From contig JAAZLJ010000020.1 in NCBI GenBank assembly GCA_012799365.1, positions 1 through 32,551 of the forward strand: a stretch of DNA of 32,551 bases, in the 5' to 3' direction. Below the pieces are notes generated by a model. The model searched no databases. It worked only from the letters and a program-made list of their open reading frames with translations, and was not told where the DNA came from. Source of the DNA: Syntrophomonadaceae bacterium. GTDB lineage: Bacteria > Bacillota > Syntrophomonadia > Syntrophomonadales > Syntrophothermaceae. Within the stretch, counting starts at the first letter, position 1, and every line of letters begins with the position of its first letter. This document shows positions 1-8,529 of the stretch, piece by piece. The position numbers were made by a program, and so were the translations under genes.

Positions 1-120
1 CGGCAAGCATAGTAGTAACCTGGCGAAGTGACCTGACCAGGCCGACAATGATTCTCCATTGTCAGCTGTATCGAAAGCCAAACCTGAGCGCCAAACGACG
101 AGGCGTAGCTGCAAACAGAA
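1..120 (+). repeat. Dispersed intergenic repeat, copy A (interior part)
   Basis: This partial copy of a modular repeat resembles the middle module of copies C (5885-6245) and D (25728-25975). The shared order is a GTAACC-GGCGAAG block, then GCCGAC-ATG, then a GTAT-GAA-GCC block and a GAGCGCC-type block. It is cut by the left window edge, so its full extent is unknown. There is no coding signal. Confidence 0.55.
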
Positions 121-193
121 AAGCTTCATGTTCGTGAAGCGGAGCGAAGGCAAAAGAAGGGTAGGGCCCCAAAGATCTGTATTCTGTCCAAAT

Positions 194-223
194 AAAAAAA
201 CCCAAGGTCACAAAAACCTTGAG
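194..223 (-). terminator. Rho-independent terminator reading leftward
   Basis: Read on the minus strand, the hairpin CAAGGT / ACCTTG (plus positions 203-208 and 216-221) is followed by seven T's (plus 194-200). No convincing gene lies just upstream on that strand, so it may end a decayed gene, a small RNA or readthrough from noc. Confidence 0.6.
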
Positions 224-1073
224 TAGATTTCATCACAACCAATTAACCAAACCCAGTTAACACCTGCATCTCCTCTTGCCAGAGCTTACGCCCTTAGCCC
301 GATATCACTTACTACCCAGAAGAGCCATCCCCGCCAAAATATGGGTGCCCTGAAAGGCCTGTTACAGCCCTTTTCCGCTATGCCTATACATTTATGTATT
401 CCACAGACCAGGTCAGCCCTGTGGCTCCTCCCGAAGCCTACCCGCCTGAATGGAATCGAAGTGCACGGAAGGCCAACCGATGTCAACGTAAAGTACATAA
501 CGAAGCTGAGGGCTGTGAAACTGCTATGAAAATTACTTTGAAACCGCTGATATACGCTGATGCACACAGATGATAAAAAATAACGAAGCGACATACGAAG
601 CCGACGATGTTTCGGCAAGTGCTGGGCGTATCGAAGGCGAAGCCTGAGCGCCGGCCGAAGGCGATGTCGCATTACACAACGAAGCTGAGGGCTGTGAAGC
701 GGAGCGAGAAACAGGACGTTTCGAGCACCGAAGGCTGAGTGCATGGACGCCGAATCCTGAGGGGTCCGCCTGGCACAGCCCAAGAAACCTGTTCGCTCTT
801 GGTTTTAAGCTATCCAATAAACGTGGTTTCTTGGATGAGCTGCGCGCTGTAATAATTAAGCGAAGCTTGCCAGTCTGCACCGCAGACCGCGCCTGAAGCA
901 AGATGATATACTGCAGTCGACGAATTGAGGAGCGAGCAGGTTATCACACTCCTTAAATATGCTGTTTTTATCCTCCGGGAAGATGTCATGGATATTAATG
1001 ACGTCCACCACGAAGATATTTTAACCGTTAGTCACCAATCTTTGCTCCGTCTCCGTTCCTCCGTAAAATTCCC
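224..1073. other. Gene-free, repeat-rich region left of noc
   Basis: Open frames here have no recognisable protein similarity and largely translate repeat DNA. The region holds repeat copy B and an exact 21-base direct repeat at 499-519 and 678-698, the second copy lying inside copy B. In many Firmicutes soj and spo0J sit beside noc, but neither is visible here. Confidence 0.6.
538..1010 (+). repeat. Dispersed intergenic repeat, copy B
   Basis: Module 1 (538-584) carries GAAACCGC-GATATACGCTGATG followed by an AAAAAATAAC end. A GAAGC-rich interior follows (about 585-700). The right module (911-1010) has CTGCAGTCGAC at 911-921, GGTTATCACACTCC at 939-952 and ATGCTGTTTTTAT shortly after. The left palindrome arm seen in copies C and D is missing here. 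It lies downstream of noc and upstream of nothing recognisable. Confidence 0.65.
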
Positions 1074-1904
1074 TCACTTTTTCGGTATTCTGATGATCAA
1101 CTCATATACATCTTCACCGTCATTTTCCTCCATAGCCATACCCACCCCGGCCTGTTGGGCCCGTGATACCGTTTCCTTTATGGTATTAAGAAAAATTCGT
1201 GCATCACGAATAATGGCCGACACCGTCTGCCGTGGTTGTCGAATATTTATTTCCCGGGAAATATTTTCTCTAATTTGCTCGACCATTGTCTCCGTTTCCC
1301 GGACATTTAGCCCCCGCTGGTAAATCGCCTGCAGCACCTGTGCCTGCTGTTTCGCATCAGATAACCGCAACAAGGCCCTGGCCTGTCTTTCACTAATTAC
1401 CTCTACCGAAATCTTATCCCGGATCTCATCAGGCAAGTTCAATAACCTTAATTTATTGGCAATCGCTGATTGGCTTTTACCTACTCGCTGTGCTACCTCT
1501 TCCTGGGTGAGTCCGAAACGAACCACCAGAGTCGCGTACGCCTCTGCCTCTTCAAAATAGTTGAGATCCTTGCGCTGCAGATTTTCTACCAGTGACATGG
1601 CCGCAGCCTGTTCCTCCTCCATATCATAAATAATCGCGGGTACCTCATGCCAACCCGCCATACCGCAGGCACGGAGGCGCCTTTCCCCCGCCACCAACTG
1701 GAAGCCATCCTCTGCTCTACGTACAATTATAGGTTGAATCACCCCATATTCCTGAATCGACCTGGCCAAATCCCGCAGCTCTAATTCATCAAACTCTTTA
1801 CGGGGTTGGTAGGGATTTTTCTCGATCTGCCCGATATTTAACCTTACCACCTCATGCTGATGATTCCCAGTCTTCCCCAATATTCGTTCCAGATGTCGTT
1901 TCAC
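1074..1904 (-). CDS. noc: Nucleoid occlusion protein Noc (ParB family)
   Basis: Noc is a ParB-family DNA-binding CTPase that coats DNA around Noc-binding sites, tethers it to the membrane and blocks division over the nucleoid. The 276-residue protein has the ParB box GERRLRA at 73-79, the second box ENLQRKDLN at 107-115, a helix-turn-helix at about 131-155 and the Noc-type acidic C-terminus ending IIRIPKK. The short basic N-terminus (MKRHLERILGK) resembles the Noc membrane-targeting amphipathic helix. The start is GTG behind GGGAGGG. It follows rsmG by 36 bp, as noc follows gidB in Bacillus subtilis. A perfect Noc-binding palindrome lies inside the gene. ParB/Spo0J is the alternative call, but the C-terminus, the neighbours and the site favour Noc. 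Confidence 0.88.
   Translation of the reverse strand: MKRHLERILGKTGNHQHEVVRLNIGQIEKNPYQPRKEFDELELRDLARSIQEYGVIQPIIVRRAEDGFQLVAGERRLRACGMAGWHEVPAIIYDMEEEQAAAMSLVENLQRKDLNYFEEAEAYATLVVRFGLTQEEVAQRVGKSQSAIANKLRLLNLPDEIRDKISVEVISERQARALLRLSDAKQQAQVLQAIYQRGLNVRETETMVEQIRENISREINIRQPRQTVSAIIRDARIFLNTIKETVSRAQQAGVGMAMEENDGEDVYELIIRIPKK
1248..1263. promoter_or_regulatory. Noc-binding site (NBS) inside noc
   Basis: TATTTCCCGGGAAATA is a perfect 16-bp palindrome containing the 14-bp Noc-binding consensus of Bacillus subtilis, ATTTCCCGGGAAAT (consensus from memory). It lies within noc codons for Asn-Ile-Ser-Arg-Glu-Ile. No second perfect copy and no parS (TGTTTCACGTGAAACA) was seen in the window. Confidence 0.8.
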
Positions 1905-1940
1905 CCCTGCAGTCCCTCCCCATCATACACCCGCTTCTTA

Positions 1941-2582
1941 TCATAAGGGTCTTTTCTTGGGCACACCTACCCGCCGCGGAAACCGGTTCGGGGTTGATTT
2001 CACCTTTTTAATAACCAACAGGTAGCGCTGGCTCCCTCCCAATGAATAGCTTTTAATATCCTCTACTTGTCCACCAAGTTCCTGCAGAGCATTCTCTGCC
2101 CGTTCCAGCTCCACCGAGTAATTTCTCCCTTTCCAGGCCAGAAAAACTCCGTCGACTTTTACCAGAGGTAGGACATACTCTGCCAGCGTATTCAACTCAC
2201 TGACCGCCCGGGCCACTGCACAGTCAAAGCCTTCCCGTCCCACCGTCCTGCCCGCTACCTCTGCCCTTTCCCGCCATATTTTAACGTTCTTCAGCCCCAG
2301 TACCTCTATCGCCATAGCCAAAAACTGACTCTTTTTCAACTCTGACTCCAGCAGGGTAAATTGTCCGCGAGGACAGGCTGCGGCCAATGGTATTCCGGGA
2401 AACCCGGCGCCACTACCAACATCTATTATCTTTTTATCATTAAAATCAAAGTGCTTACAGGCTGTCAGGGCATCCTCAATGTGTCGATCTACATCATTCG
2501 GATCCGCTCTCCGACTTATCAGATTGATCTTCTCATTCTCTTCCAGCAGCAGTTCCTTGAACTTCTGCAAAACCTCTTTCAT
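1941..2582 (-). CDS. rsmG: 16S rRNA m7G527 methyltransferase RsmG
   Basis: RsmG uses S-adenosylmethionine to methylate N7 of G527 in 16S rRNA. The 213-residue protein shows the expected Rossmann motif IIDVGSGAGFPGIPLA at about 52-67 and the downstream ARAVSEL motif. The first usable start is ATG at 2582 with GGAG about 11 nt upstream. An in-frame stop lies 12 codons further up, so the N-terminus is somewhat shorter than in B. subtilis. The gene overlaps the end of mnmG by 50 bp, which suggests translational coupling. The C-terminal tail is basic. Confidence 0.93.
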   Translation of the reverse strand: MKEVLQKFKELLLEENEKINLISRRADPNDVDRHIEDALTACKHFDFNDKKIIDVGSGAGFPGIPLAAACPRGQFTLLESELKKSQFLAMAIEVLGLKNVKIWRERAEVAGRTVGREGFDCAVARAVSELNTLAEYVLPLVKVDGVFLAWKGRNYSVELERAENALQELGGQVEDIKSYSLGGSQRYLLVIKKVKSTPNRFPRRVGVPKKRPL

Positions 2583-4458
2583 GCTCAGAACTTCTCCGTT
2601 TCTTTTCCAGATAAATCAGCAGTACATTTACGTCAGCTACCGACACCCCGGGGGTACGTGAAGCCTGCCCGATGGACTCTGGCCTGACCTCTTTTAATTT
2701 GACCCGACTCTCGTTGGAAAGCCCCGGAACCTCATCATAGTCAATACCCTCCGGTATCCGCTTCGCTTCCATTCTCTCGAATCTCTCTACTTGTTCGACC
2801 TGCTTTTTGATATATCCCTCATATTTACATTCGATTTCTAGCTGACTCCTGATCTCTTCTTCGACCTCTTCGCTCACCAAGCCTGCTTGCACCAGGTCAT
2901 CCATGCCTATCTCAGGGCGGCGTAGTAGTTCCCAAATCGTTACTGCATCCCGTAAACGACCCTGATCTCTCTCGGCCAACAAAGCCTCCACCTCCGGATG
3001 ACCAGGCTTGATACGATATTCTTCCATCTCCTGCCGCACCTCTGCCATCTTTTCTACCTTTTGTTGTAACCTCCGGAATCGATCTTCCTTCACCAGACCC
3101 AATTGGTAACCCATCCTGGTTAATCTCAGGTCAGCATTATCCTGACGTAATAAGAGCCGATATTCAGCTCGCGAGGTCAAAAGCCGGTAAGGCTCATTGA
3201 TGCCCTTGGTGGTCAGGTCATCAATCATTACCCCAGTGAATGCTTCACTGCGTTTCAAAATAAAAGGTTCCTGCCCCTTTACCTGTCGGGCAGCATTGAT
3301 ACCGGCTATTAAACCCTGAGCCGCAGCCTCTTCATATCCCGAAGTTCCGTTGACCTGCCCGGCAGTGAATAGCCCGTGGATCTCCCGAGTTTCCAGGGTT
3401 AACCGCAGCTGCGAAGGTACCACATAATCATACTCAATCGCATAGCCTCTCTTTAACACCCTGGCGTTCTCTAAACCGGGAATACTATGCAAGACCGCCA
3501 ATTGTACATCCTCGGGCAGGCTGGTATTCATACCCTGGATGTACATCTCATCCGTATGCAGGCCTTCCGGCTCGATGAATATCTGATGCGAATCTTTATC
3601 AGCGAACTGGACCACCTTGTCCTCAAAAGACGGGCAATATCGGGTACCAGTGCCCTTGATCACTCCGGTGTACAACGGTGAGCGATGAATGTTCTGCATC
3701 ACTATCTCGTGCGTTCTGGGAGTACTATGGGTTAACCAACAAGAAACCTGGGGCTTCTTCTTTTTGGGACTCATATATGAAAAGTTCAGTATCCTGTCAT
3801 CTCCAGGCTGTTCTTCGGTTCGAGTAAAATCTATACTCTCCCGAGCCACCCGGGGAGGAGTACCTGTCTTGTGACGACCCATGGCAAATCCCAGTTCCCG
3901 TAAGTTCTCTGATAATTTGGTGGCTGCTGGCAGAGGATGCGGTCCACCCTCGTATGAAATATCCCCGATTATGATACGACCTTTTAAATAGGTTCCAGTG
4001 GTAAGTACCAGAGCCTTGGTCCGGTACCTATCTCCACTATCGGTTACAACCGCTTCCACCTGTCCTGAATCAGCTTCTATCCTCTCCACCTCAGCTTCCA
4101 GCAGCTCCAGATTTTCCTGGGCCAACAAGGTTCTGGTCATTTCCTTTTGGTATACTTCTTTATCTGCCTGGGCTCGCATGGCCTGAACTGCCGGACCTCT
4201 TCCAGTATTCAACATCCTGATCTGGATGCGCGCTTTATCTATATTGATACCCATTTCTCCGCCCAACGCATCGATTTCGCGCACCAGTTGAGCTTTGGCC
4301 GGACCACCTATCGAAGGATTACAGGGCATAAGCGCAATTCCATCCAGGCTGAGTGTAATAAGCAGGGTCTTACATCCCATGCGCGCTGCCGCCAGTGCCG
4401 CCTCACACCCGGCATGCCCTGCTCCCACCACAATTACTTCATAATCATGGGATTCCAA
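2533..4458 (-). CDS. mnmG: tRNA uridine-34 carboxymethylaminomethyl modification enzyme MnmG (GidA)
   Basis: With MnmE this FAD enzyme installs the cmnm5 or nm5 group on U34 of some tRNAs. From the TTG at 4458 the protein has 641 residues. FAD-binding GAGHAG lies at 12-17, the family signature CNPSIGGPAK at 46-55, and the second signature TAGQVNGTSGYEEAA in the middle. I chose TTG 4458 because AAAGGAGGT sits 6 nt before it and the family N-terminus fits. A GTG at 4476 would place that SD inside the gene. Only 14 bp separate it from the mnmE stop, so the two are cotranscribed. Confidence 0.95.
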   Translation of the reverse strand: MESHDYEVIVVGAGHAGCEAALAAARMGCKTLLITLSLDGIALMPCNPSIGGPAKAQLVREIDALGGEMGINIDKARIQIRMLNTGRGPAVQAMRAQADKEVYQKEMTRTLLAQENLELLEAEVERIEADSGQVEAVVTDSGDRYRTKALVLTTGTYLKGRIIIGDISYEGGPHPLPAATKLSENLRELGFAMGRHKTGTPPRVARESIDFTRTEEQPGDDRILNFSYMSPKKKKPQVSCWLTHSTPRTHEIVMQNIHRSPLYTGVIKGTGTRYCPSFEDKVVQFADKDSHQIFIEPEGLHTDEMYIQGMNTSLPEDVQLAVLHSIPGLENARVLKRGYAIEYDYVVPSQLRLTLETREIHGLFTAGQVNGTSGYEEAAAQGLIAGINAARQVKGQEPFILKRSEAFTGVMIDDLTTKGINEPYRLLTSRAEYRLLLRQDNADLRLTRMGYQLGLVKEDRFRRLQQKVEKMAEVRQEMEEYRIKPGHPEVEALLAERDQGRLRDAVTIWELLRRPEIGMDDLVQAGLVSEEVEEEIRSQLEIECKYEGYIKKQVEQVERFERMEAKRIPEGIDYDEVPGLSNESRVKLKEVRPESIGQASRTPGVSVADVNVLLIYLEKKRRSSEHERGFAEVQGTAAGRE

Positions 4459-4472
4459 AATCACACCTCCTT

Positions 4473-5852
4473 TCACTTACCGATACAGAACTCCTCAAAT
4501 ATGCGGTCAATCACGTCTTCACGCAGATTTCTCCCGGTTGCCTCTCCCAGTGCCTCCAGGGCCCCCCAGACATCTACCGCCAGGCAATCCAACGATAAGT
4601 CTGCCTCCAGGGCCATTTTCGCTGCCTCCATATGCACTTTTGCCTGGTGCAGGGCTTCCTCATGTCTCAGATTAACCATCATCTCCATATCATCCGCTTG
4701 TACCTCACCCCGGAGAACCAATTTCTCTATCGCTTGCTCTAATTCCTCCAGCCCCATGTCCTCTTTTACCGAACCACGGATCACCGGCCAGTCTCCGAAC
4801 ATTTCTTCCAGCTCCTGGGTAGTAATTCGTTTTTCTGGTAAGTCCTCCTTGTTGACCAGCACTATGGTCTTCTTACCTGCCAGCAGATCGCGAATATCCA
4901 GATCCTCCTGGCTGATGCCAGCGCCCACATCCAACACCACAATCACCACATCTGCTTCCGCTATCACTTCCCGGGTCCGCTCCACCCCTATTTTCTCCAC
5001 CACATCCTTCGTCTCTCTCCAGCCAGCCGTATCCATAACCCGTACCGGTATGCCTCGTATATTGAGATAATCCTCTACCACATCCCGGGTGGTACCCGGA
5101 ATATCAGTAACAATAGCCTTATTTTCCTGTAATAAAGCGTTTAAAAGACTGGACTTACCCACGTTAGGCTTACCAGCTATAACCACTTTAATTCCCTGTC
5201 GATAGATGCGTCCCCGCCGACTTACATCCAGTATCTGCTCTAACTCCCTGCCTACTTCCAGTAATTCCCGCGCAGCTGCTTCCTCATCCACATCGCCTAC
5301 TTCTTCAGGAAAATCAATGCTGGCTTCGATTCGTGCATTAATACCTATTAACCGTTCTTCTATTTCCCGCAGCTTCCTCCCCGGTCCACCTTCCAGCTGC
5401 CGCAAGGCAATACGCATTCCCTTATCGGTACGGGACCGGATAACATCGATTACCGCTTCCGCCTGAGATAAGTCCAATCTTCCATTTATAAACGCCCTGC
5501 GGGTAAATTCCCCCGGTTCTGCCAGTCTCACACCCCGGTGCAGCACTTCCTCCAGGCACCTGCGCGCCGGCAGCAGCCCGCCATGACAATTAATCTCCAC
5601 CACATCTTCCGTAGTATAACTACGCGGGCCTCTCATTACGGAAACCAGGACCTCATCAACCTTCTGCCCTTCCCTATCCAACACCCACCCCAGCCCCATG
5701 CTGTACCCGGCCCTTTCCTGTAAGGAACGACCGCCTGCCACCGGCAGAAAAATCTTATCCACCAATTCTATAGCATTTTCTCCACTAACCCGTACAATAG
5801 CTATACCGCCTTCCCCCGATGGGGTAGCAATGGCAGCGATGGTATCCTCCAA
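4473..5852 (-). CDS. mnmE: tRNA modification GTPase MnmE (TrmE)
   Basis: MnmE is a folate-binding GTPase that works with MnmG on U34 of tRNA. From TTG 5852 the protein has 459 residues starting MEDTIAAIATPSGEGG, the usual family start. The SD GGAGG lies 7 nt upstream and overlaps an alternative GTG at 5861. An N-terminal folate-binding domain (1-120) and helical domain flank the G domain. G1 is GKPNVGKSS (227-235), G3 is DTAG (274-277) and G4 is NKED (334-337). The C-terminal CIGK holds the catalytic cysteine. It is the first gene of the mnmE-mnmG-rsmG-noc run; repeat copy C lies just upstream. Confidence 0.95.
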   Translation of the reverse strand: MEDTIAAIATPSGEGGIAIVRVSGENAIELVDKIFLPVAGGRSLQERAGYSMGLGWVLDREGQKVDEVLVSVMRGPRSYTTEDVVEINCHGGLLPARRCLEEVLHRGVRLAEPGEFTRRAFINGRLDLSQAEAVIDVIRSRTDKGMRIALRQLEGGPGRKLREIEERLIGINARIEASIDFPEEVGDVDEEAAARELLEVGRELEQILDVSRRGRIYRQGIKVVIAGKPNVGKSSLLNALLQENKAIVTDIPGTTRDVVEDYLNIRGIPVRVMDTAGWRETKDVVEKIGVERTREVIAEADVVIVVLDVGAGISQEDLDIRDLLAGKKTIVLVNKEDLPEKRITTQELEEMFGDWPVIRGSVKEDMGLEELEQAIEKLVLRGEVQADDMEMMVNLRHEEALHQAKVHMEAAKMALEADLSLDCLAVDVWGALEALGEATGRNLREDVIDRIFEEFCIGK

Positions 5853-5884
5853 ACCCAACACCTCCAGACTTAGCTGCTATGTAA

Positions 5885-6245
5885 ATAGTTTTGAAACCGC
5901 AAATATACGGTGATGCACGCAGATGATAAAAAATAACTTTATAGGGGAGTGCGGTAACCCGGCGAAGCGGCCTACGAAGCCAACGATGTTTTGGCGAATG
6001 TCGGCGGAATCGAAGGCGGAGCCTGAGCACCGACCGACGAGATTTAGCAATACACACCGAAGCGAGCTGGCAGTAGGGGAGGCTTTAGCCTCCCCGGCAG
6101 AAGCTATTCTCTAACCTCGTAGCGAAGGCTTCATCCTTCGCTACGAGGTTAGAGAACTCAGCGTAAATTGATATACTGCAGTCGACAGGTCCGGGAGCAA
6201 GTGGGATAACCACACTCCAATGAATACACTGTTATTTATAATGAC
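5885..6245 (+). repeat. Dispersed intergenic repeat, copy C (full modular copy)
   Basis: Module 1 (5885-5942) has GAAACCGC-AATATACGGTGATGCACGCAGATGATAAAAAATAAC-type sequence. The left palindrome arm GGAGTGCGGTAACCCG is at 5945-5960. A GAAGC-rich interior runs to about 6060. CTGCAGTCGAC is at 6176-6186, and the right arm GGGATAACCACACTCC at 6203-6218 is close to the complement of the left arm. The interior is interrupted by two extra hairpins (6076-6095 and 6107-6156). It separates the mnmE and rpmH operons. Confidence 0.7.
6076..6156. repeat. Two adjacent perfect hairpins inside repeat copy C
   Basis: The first is GGGGAGGC-TTTA-GCCTCCCC (6076-6095). The second is a perfect 22-bp inverted repeat (6107-6128 against 6135-6156) with a 6-base loop CTTCAT. 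Neither is followed by a T-run, so they are not ordinary terminators. Other copies of the repeat lack them, so they look like an insertion. Confidence 0.8.
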
Positions 6246-6462
6246 TCTGTATCAAAACAATTAAATGATTCCTGCTGCAAACCTCTTACTCTATCGAAAA
6301 CCACCAATATGTAGTTAAAACAGGCGGCCCTGGGCCAAGAATCACCATGTGAATGCTCCGTACCTGCTCATTATTTTAATGGTCTATAAAATTCTGCGTC
6401 AAAAATAATTAAAGGAATCATAATAATCAGTGTTAATCTGCGTCTGATTATTTATCAAACCC

Positions 6463-6491
6463 GAAAAAAAAAGGCCTCGAAAGGCCTTTTT
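6463..6491 (-). terminator. Terminator of the rpmH-khpB operon
   Basis: On the minus strand AAAAAGGCCT-TTCG-AGGCCTTTTTTTTT forms a hairpin with a UUCG tetraloop and a long U tail. It begins within the khpB stop codon (6490-6492), so termination is directly coupled to the gene end. Confidence 0.9.
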
Positions 6492-7119
6492 ACCGTTTAA
6501 GCGAAATCACTACTTTCCGATTCGGCTCCTCCCCTTGACTGAACGTTACAATTTCGGGGTCGTTCTGGAGCGCGGTATGTACTATCCGGCGCTCGTGGGG
6601 ACTCATCGGCCGCATTACTACATTCTTATGAGTTCTTTTTGCCTTTTCTGATAGTTTCAAGGCCAGATTTCGCAACGACTCTTCTCTCTTTGCCCTGTAA
6701 TCCTCAACGTCTAATAACACCCTGACTCTTTCTTCCCGACTCCGGCCTCGATTAATTATCAAACCCATTAAAAACTGTAAAGAATTCAGGGTCTCTCCTT
6801 TTCTGCCTATCAGTAAACCCATATCATTACCGGTTATATTGACCCTGACCACGCCCTCACCATATTCCACCGACTGGATCTCATAATCAATCTTCGTCAG
6901 ATCCAGGATACCGACCAGGATATCCTCTACTTTTGTATCTGGTTTCTCGCGTAGAGAAACTCTAACCAGGGCTGCCTTTTTCCCTATCATGCCTAATATA
7001 CCCTTACTCGGTTCTTCCAATACCTCGATATCAACGTCTTCAAATTCGGCCTCTAATTCTTCCAGTGCCAGTTTTATAGCCTCATCTACGCTTTTTCCTC
7101 TTTTTTCTACGATCTGCAT
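6490..7119 (-). CDS. khpB: RNA-binding protein KhpB (Jag, SpoIIIJ-associated)
   Basis: KhpB/Jag is a cytoplasmic RNA-binding protein of Firmicutes, tied to cell elongation and encoded next to yidC. The protein has 209 residues from ATG 7119. It has a Jag-N domain (KRGKSVDEAIKLALEELE near the start), a KH domain with GLLIGRKGETLNSLQ, and a C-terminal R3H domain with SPHERRIVHTAL. An upstream in-frame start (7167) would add 16 residues lying within yidC codons. ATG 7119 gives the normal family start and has AAAGGAGG 11 nt upstream. It overlaps yidC by 38 bp and ends in a terminator. Confidence 0.92.
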   Translation of the reverse strand: MQIVEKRGKSVDEAIKLALEELEAEFEDVDIEVLEEPSKGILGMIGKKAALVRVSLREKPDTKVEDILVGILDLTKIDYEIQSVEYGEGVVRVNITGNDMGLLIGRKGETLNSLQFLMGLIINRGRSREERVRVLLDVEDYRAKREESLRNLALKLSEKAKRTHKNVVMRPMSPHERRIVHTALQNDPEIVTFSQGEEPNRKVVISLKR

Positions 7120-7873
7120 TCGCCTTCTTGCCTCCTTTATCCCCAGTACTCCTATTCTCTTCTTCAACCCCTTCTACTGCCAGGGCTCCCTCTTCCTCCA
7201 CTTCTTCCATCGTCACTTCTACCGGTGCCGCCTCTTGCAGACTAAGCCGGTAGTTAACCCATAACTGCTGTATAATACTTAGAGTATTGAAAGCCACCCA
7301 GTACAGGGCCAACCCGGCCGGCAAGGTCCCGGCTAACCAGGCCAGAAAAAGCGGCATGGTATACAGCATAGTTTTTTGGGTGGGGTCATTCGCATCCACA
7401 GTAGAAACTTTTTGTTGAATAAAGGTCGTTAACCCCGCCAGTACTGCGAAACCGAAGTAGGGATCCCGCTGCGCCAGATCTGGTACCCACAGAAAAGCAG
7501 CATGCTCCGGCACCGTATAGGTTAATTTAAAAAGTGCCCGATAAAATGCCATCAGGATGGGGAGTTGAACCAGGAGAGGGAGGCACCCGCTCAGTGGATT
7601 GACTCCATGTCGTTTATACAATTCCATTATCTCTTTTTGCATACGCTCCGGATCATCTTTATACCGCTCCTGAACTGCTTTCATCCGCGGCTGGATATGC
7701 TGCATCTGCCGCATGGACTTCAGCTGTTTATTGGTAAGCGGGTACAGCACTATTTTAATTATTACTGTAACCAGAATGATTGCCAGGCCATAGCTGGGTA
7801 ACCCTACAGCAGCTGTTACTTCATATAGCCACTGAATCAAATTGGTAAAACCGCTGATTATTGCTTGCCACAA
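7082..7873 (-). CDS. yidC: Membrane protein insertase YidC (SpoIIIJ/OxaA type)
   Basis: YidC inserts and folds membrane proteins, alone or with Sec. The 263-residue protein has five likely hydrophobic segments, starting about residue 28 (YGLAIILVTVIIKIVLYPLT). The cytoplasmic loop contains MRQMQHIQPRMKAVQERY, and LSGCLPLLVQLPILMAFYRAL is a hallmark of the family. The tail is highly basic (GKKANADRRKKRKKRR), as expected for ribosome contact. TTG 7873 is the only start before an in-frame stop; its SD (GGCGGGA) is weak. No lipobox cysteine is seen, unlike B. subtilis SpoIIIJ. Confidence 0.93.
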   Translation of the reverse strand: MWQAIISGFTNLIQWLYEVTAAVGLPSYGLAIILVTVIIKIVLYPLTNKQLKSMRQMQHIQPRMKAVQERYKDDPERMQKEIMELYKRHGVNPLSGCLPLLVQLPILMAFYRALFKLTYTVPEHAAFLWVPDLAQRDPYFGFAVLAGLTTFIQQKVSTVDANDPTQKTMLYTMPLFLAWLAGTLPAGLALYWVAFNTLSIIQQLWVNYRLSLQEAAPVEVTMEEVEEEGALAVEGVEEENRSTGDKGGKKANADRRKKRKKRR

Positions 7874-7941
7874 ACTTGTTCCCGCCTGTCAAACCGTTCC
7901 AGGCACCTATAGCTTGACAGCAGGTTCACCTCCTTATCGGT

Positions 7942-8148
7942 TCACGGAACCGGATCATATCCTCCCGGATGAAAAGGGTGACACCTTCCCAGTCTCTTCA
8001 GGGTTAACCACCCACCTCGGATGGCTCCATACTTTTCGATAGCTTCCACCGCATAGTGCGAACAGGAAGGATGAAACCTGCACGAAGGACCCTTATAAAC
8101 AGAAAAAACCTGGTATAACCTGATACACTTGATCAAAAATACTCTCAT
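7942..8148 (-). CDS. yidD: Membrane protein insertion efficiency factor YidD
   Basis: This is a 68-residue YidD-family protein, thought to assist YidC. The family cysteine signature is clear: [19 protein letters not shown] in the centre and [13 protein letters not shown] at the end. An N-terminal amphipathic stretch ([13 protein letters not shown]) likely binds the membrane. Its ATG overlaps the rnpA stop (ATGA), so the two are translationally coupled. Confidence 0.95.
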   Translation of the reverse strand: MRVFLIKCIRLYQVFSVYKGPSCRFHPSCSHYAVEAIEKYGAIRGGWLTLKRLGRCHPFHPGGYDPVP

Positions 8149-8480
8149 CTCAACAACCTGGCTTTCCGTAATACCCGGGTTATATCTTTCTTGACACTGG
8201 AAAATTCGGATTCTTTTATCCGTGGTCTGGCAAGTACAATTATATCATATCCACTCTGGAGATCATCGCCATATTCCCTGACTATTTCCTTAATCCTGCG
8301 CCGCCACTTATTCCGTATAACGGCATTACCCACCTTTTTAGTGGTTACCACTCCAAACCGACTGATCTCCTGCTGGTTAGGCATAAAAAAAAGGAGCACA
8401 TACTTGCCGTATATTTTTTCCCCCCGCCGATACACAGTTGCATACTCTTTGGTTTTTCTGAGTTTCTTTTCCCTCATCAC
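8145..8480 (-). CDS. rnpA: Ribonuclease P protein component
   Basis: This basic protein cofactor of RNase P RNA matures tRNA 5' ends. The protein has 111 residues and the signature [10 protein letters not shown] at about 56-65 (the RNR motif), after [11 protein letters not shown]. The start is either GTG 8480 or the adjacent ATG 8477; the SD (AAGG) is weak and close, so this is undecided. It follows rpmH by 49 bp and overlaps yidD. Its substrate tRNAs include the tRNA-Ser that overlaps tadA in this window. Confidence 0.93.
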   Translation of the reverse strand: MMREKKLRKTKEYATVYRRGEKIYGKYVLLFFMPNQQEISRFGVVTTKKVGNAVIRNKWRRRIKEIVREYGDDLQSGYDIIVLARPRIKESEFSSVKKDITRVLRKARLLR

Positions 8481-8529
8481 CTTATCGCCAGCCTACTTCC
8501 GCACATAAAACGAAAGGCCGCTTCCCGGC

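Noticed and set aside
286-901. Long minus-strand open frames (165 and 122 codons)
   Set aside because: They translate repeat DNA, show Arg/Ser-rich low-complexity sequence, overlap each other in different frames and have no recognisable domain. Similar nonsense peptides arise from repeat copy C.
4147-5070. Long plus-strand frame opposite mnmE and mnmG
   Set aside because: Antisense shadow of two clear minus-strand genes, Ser-rich composition typical of complementary-strand readings.
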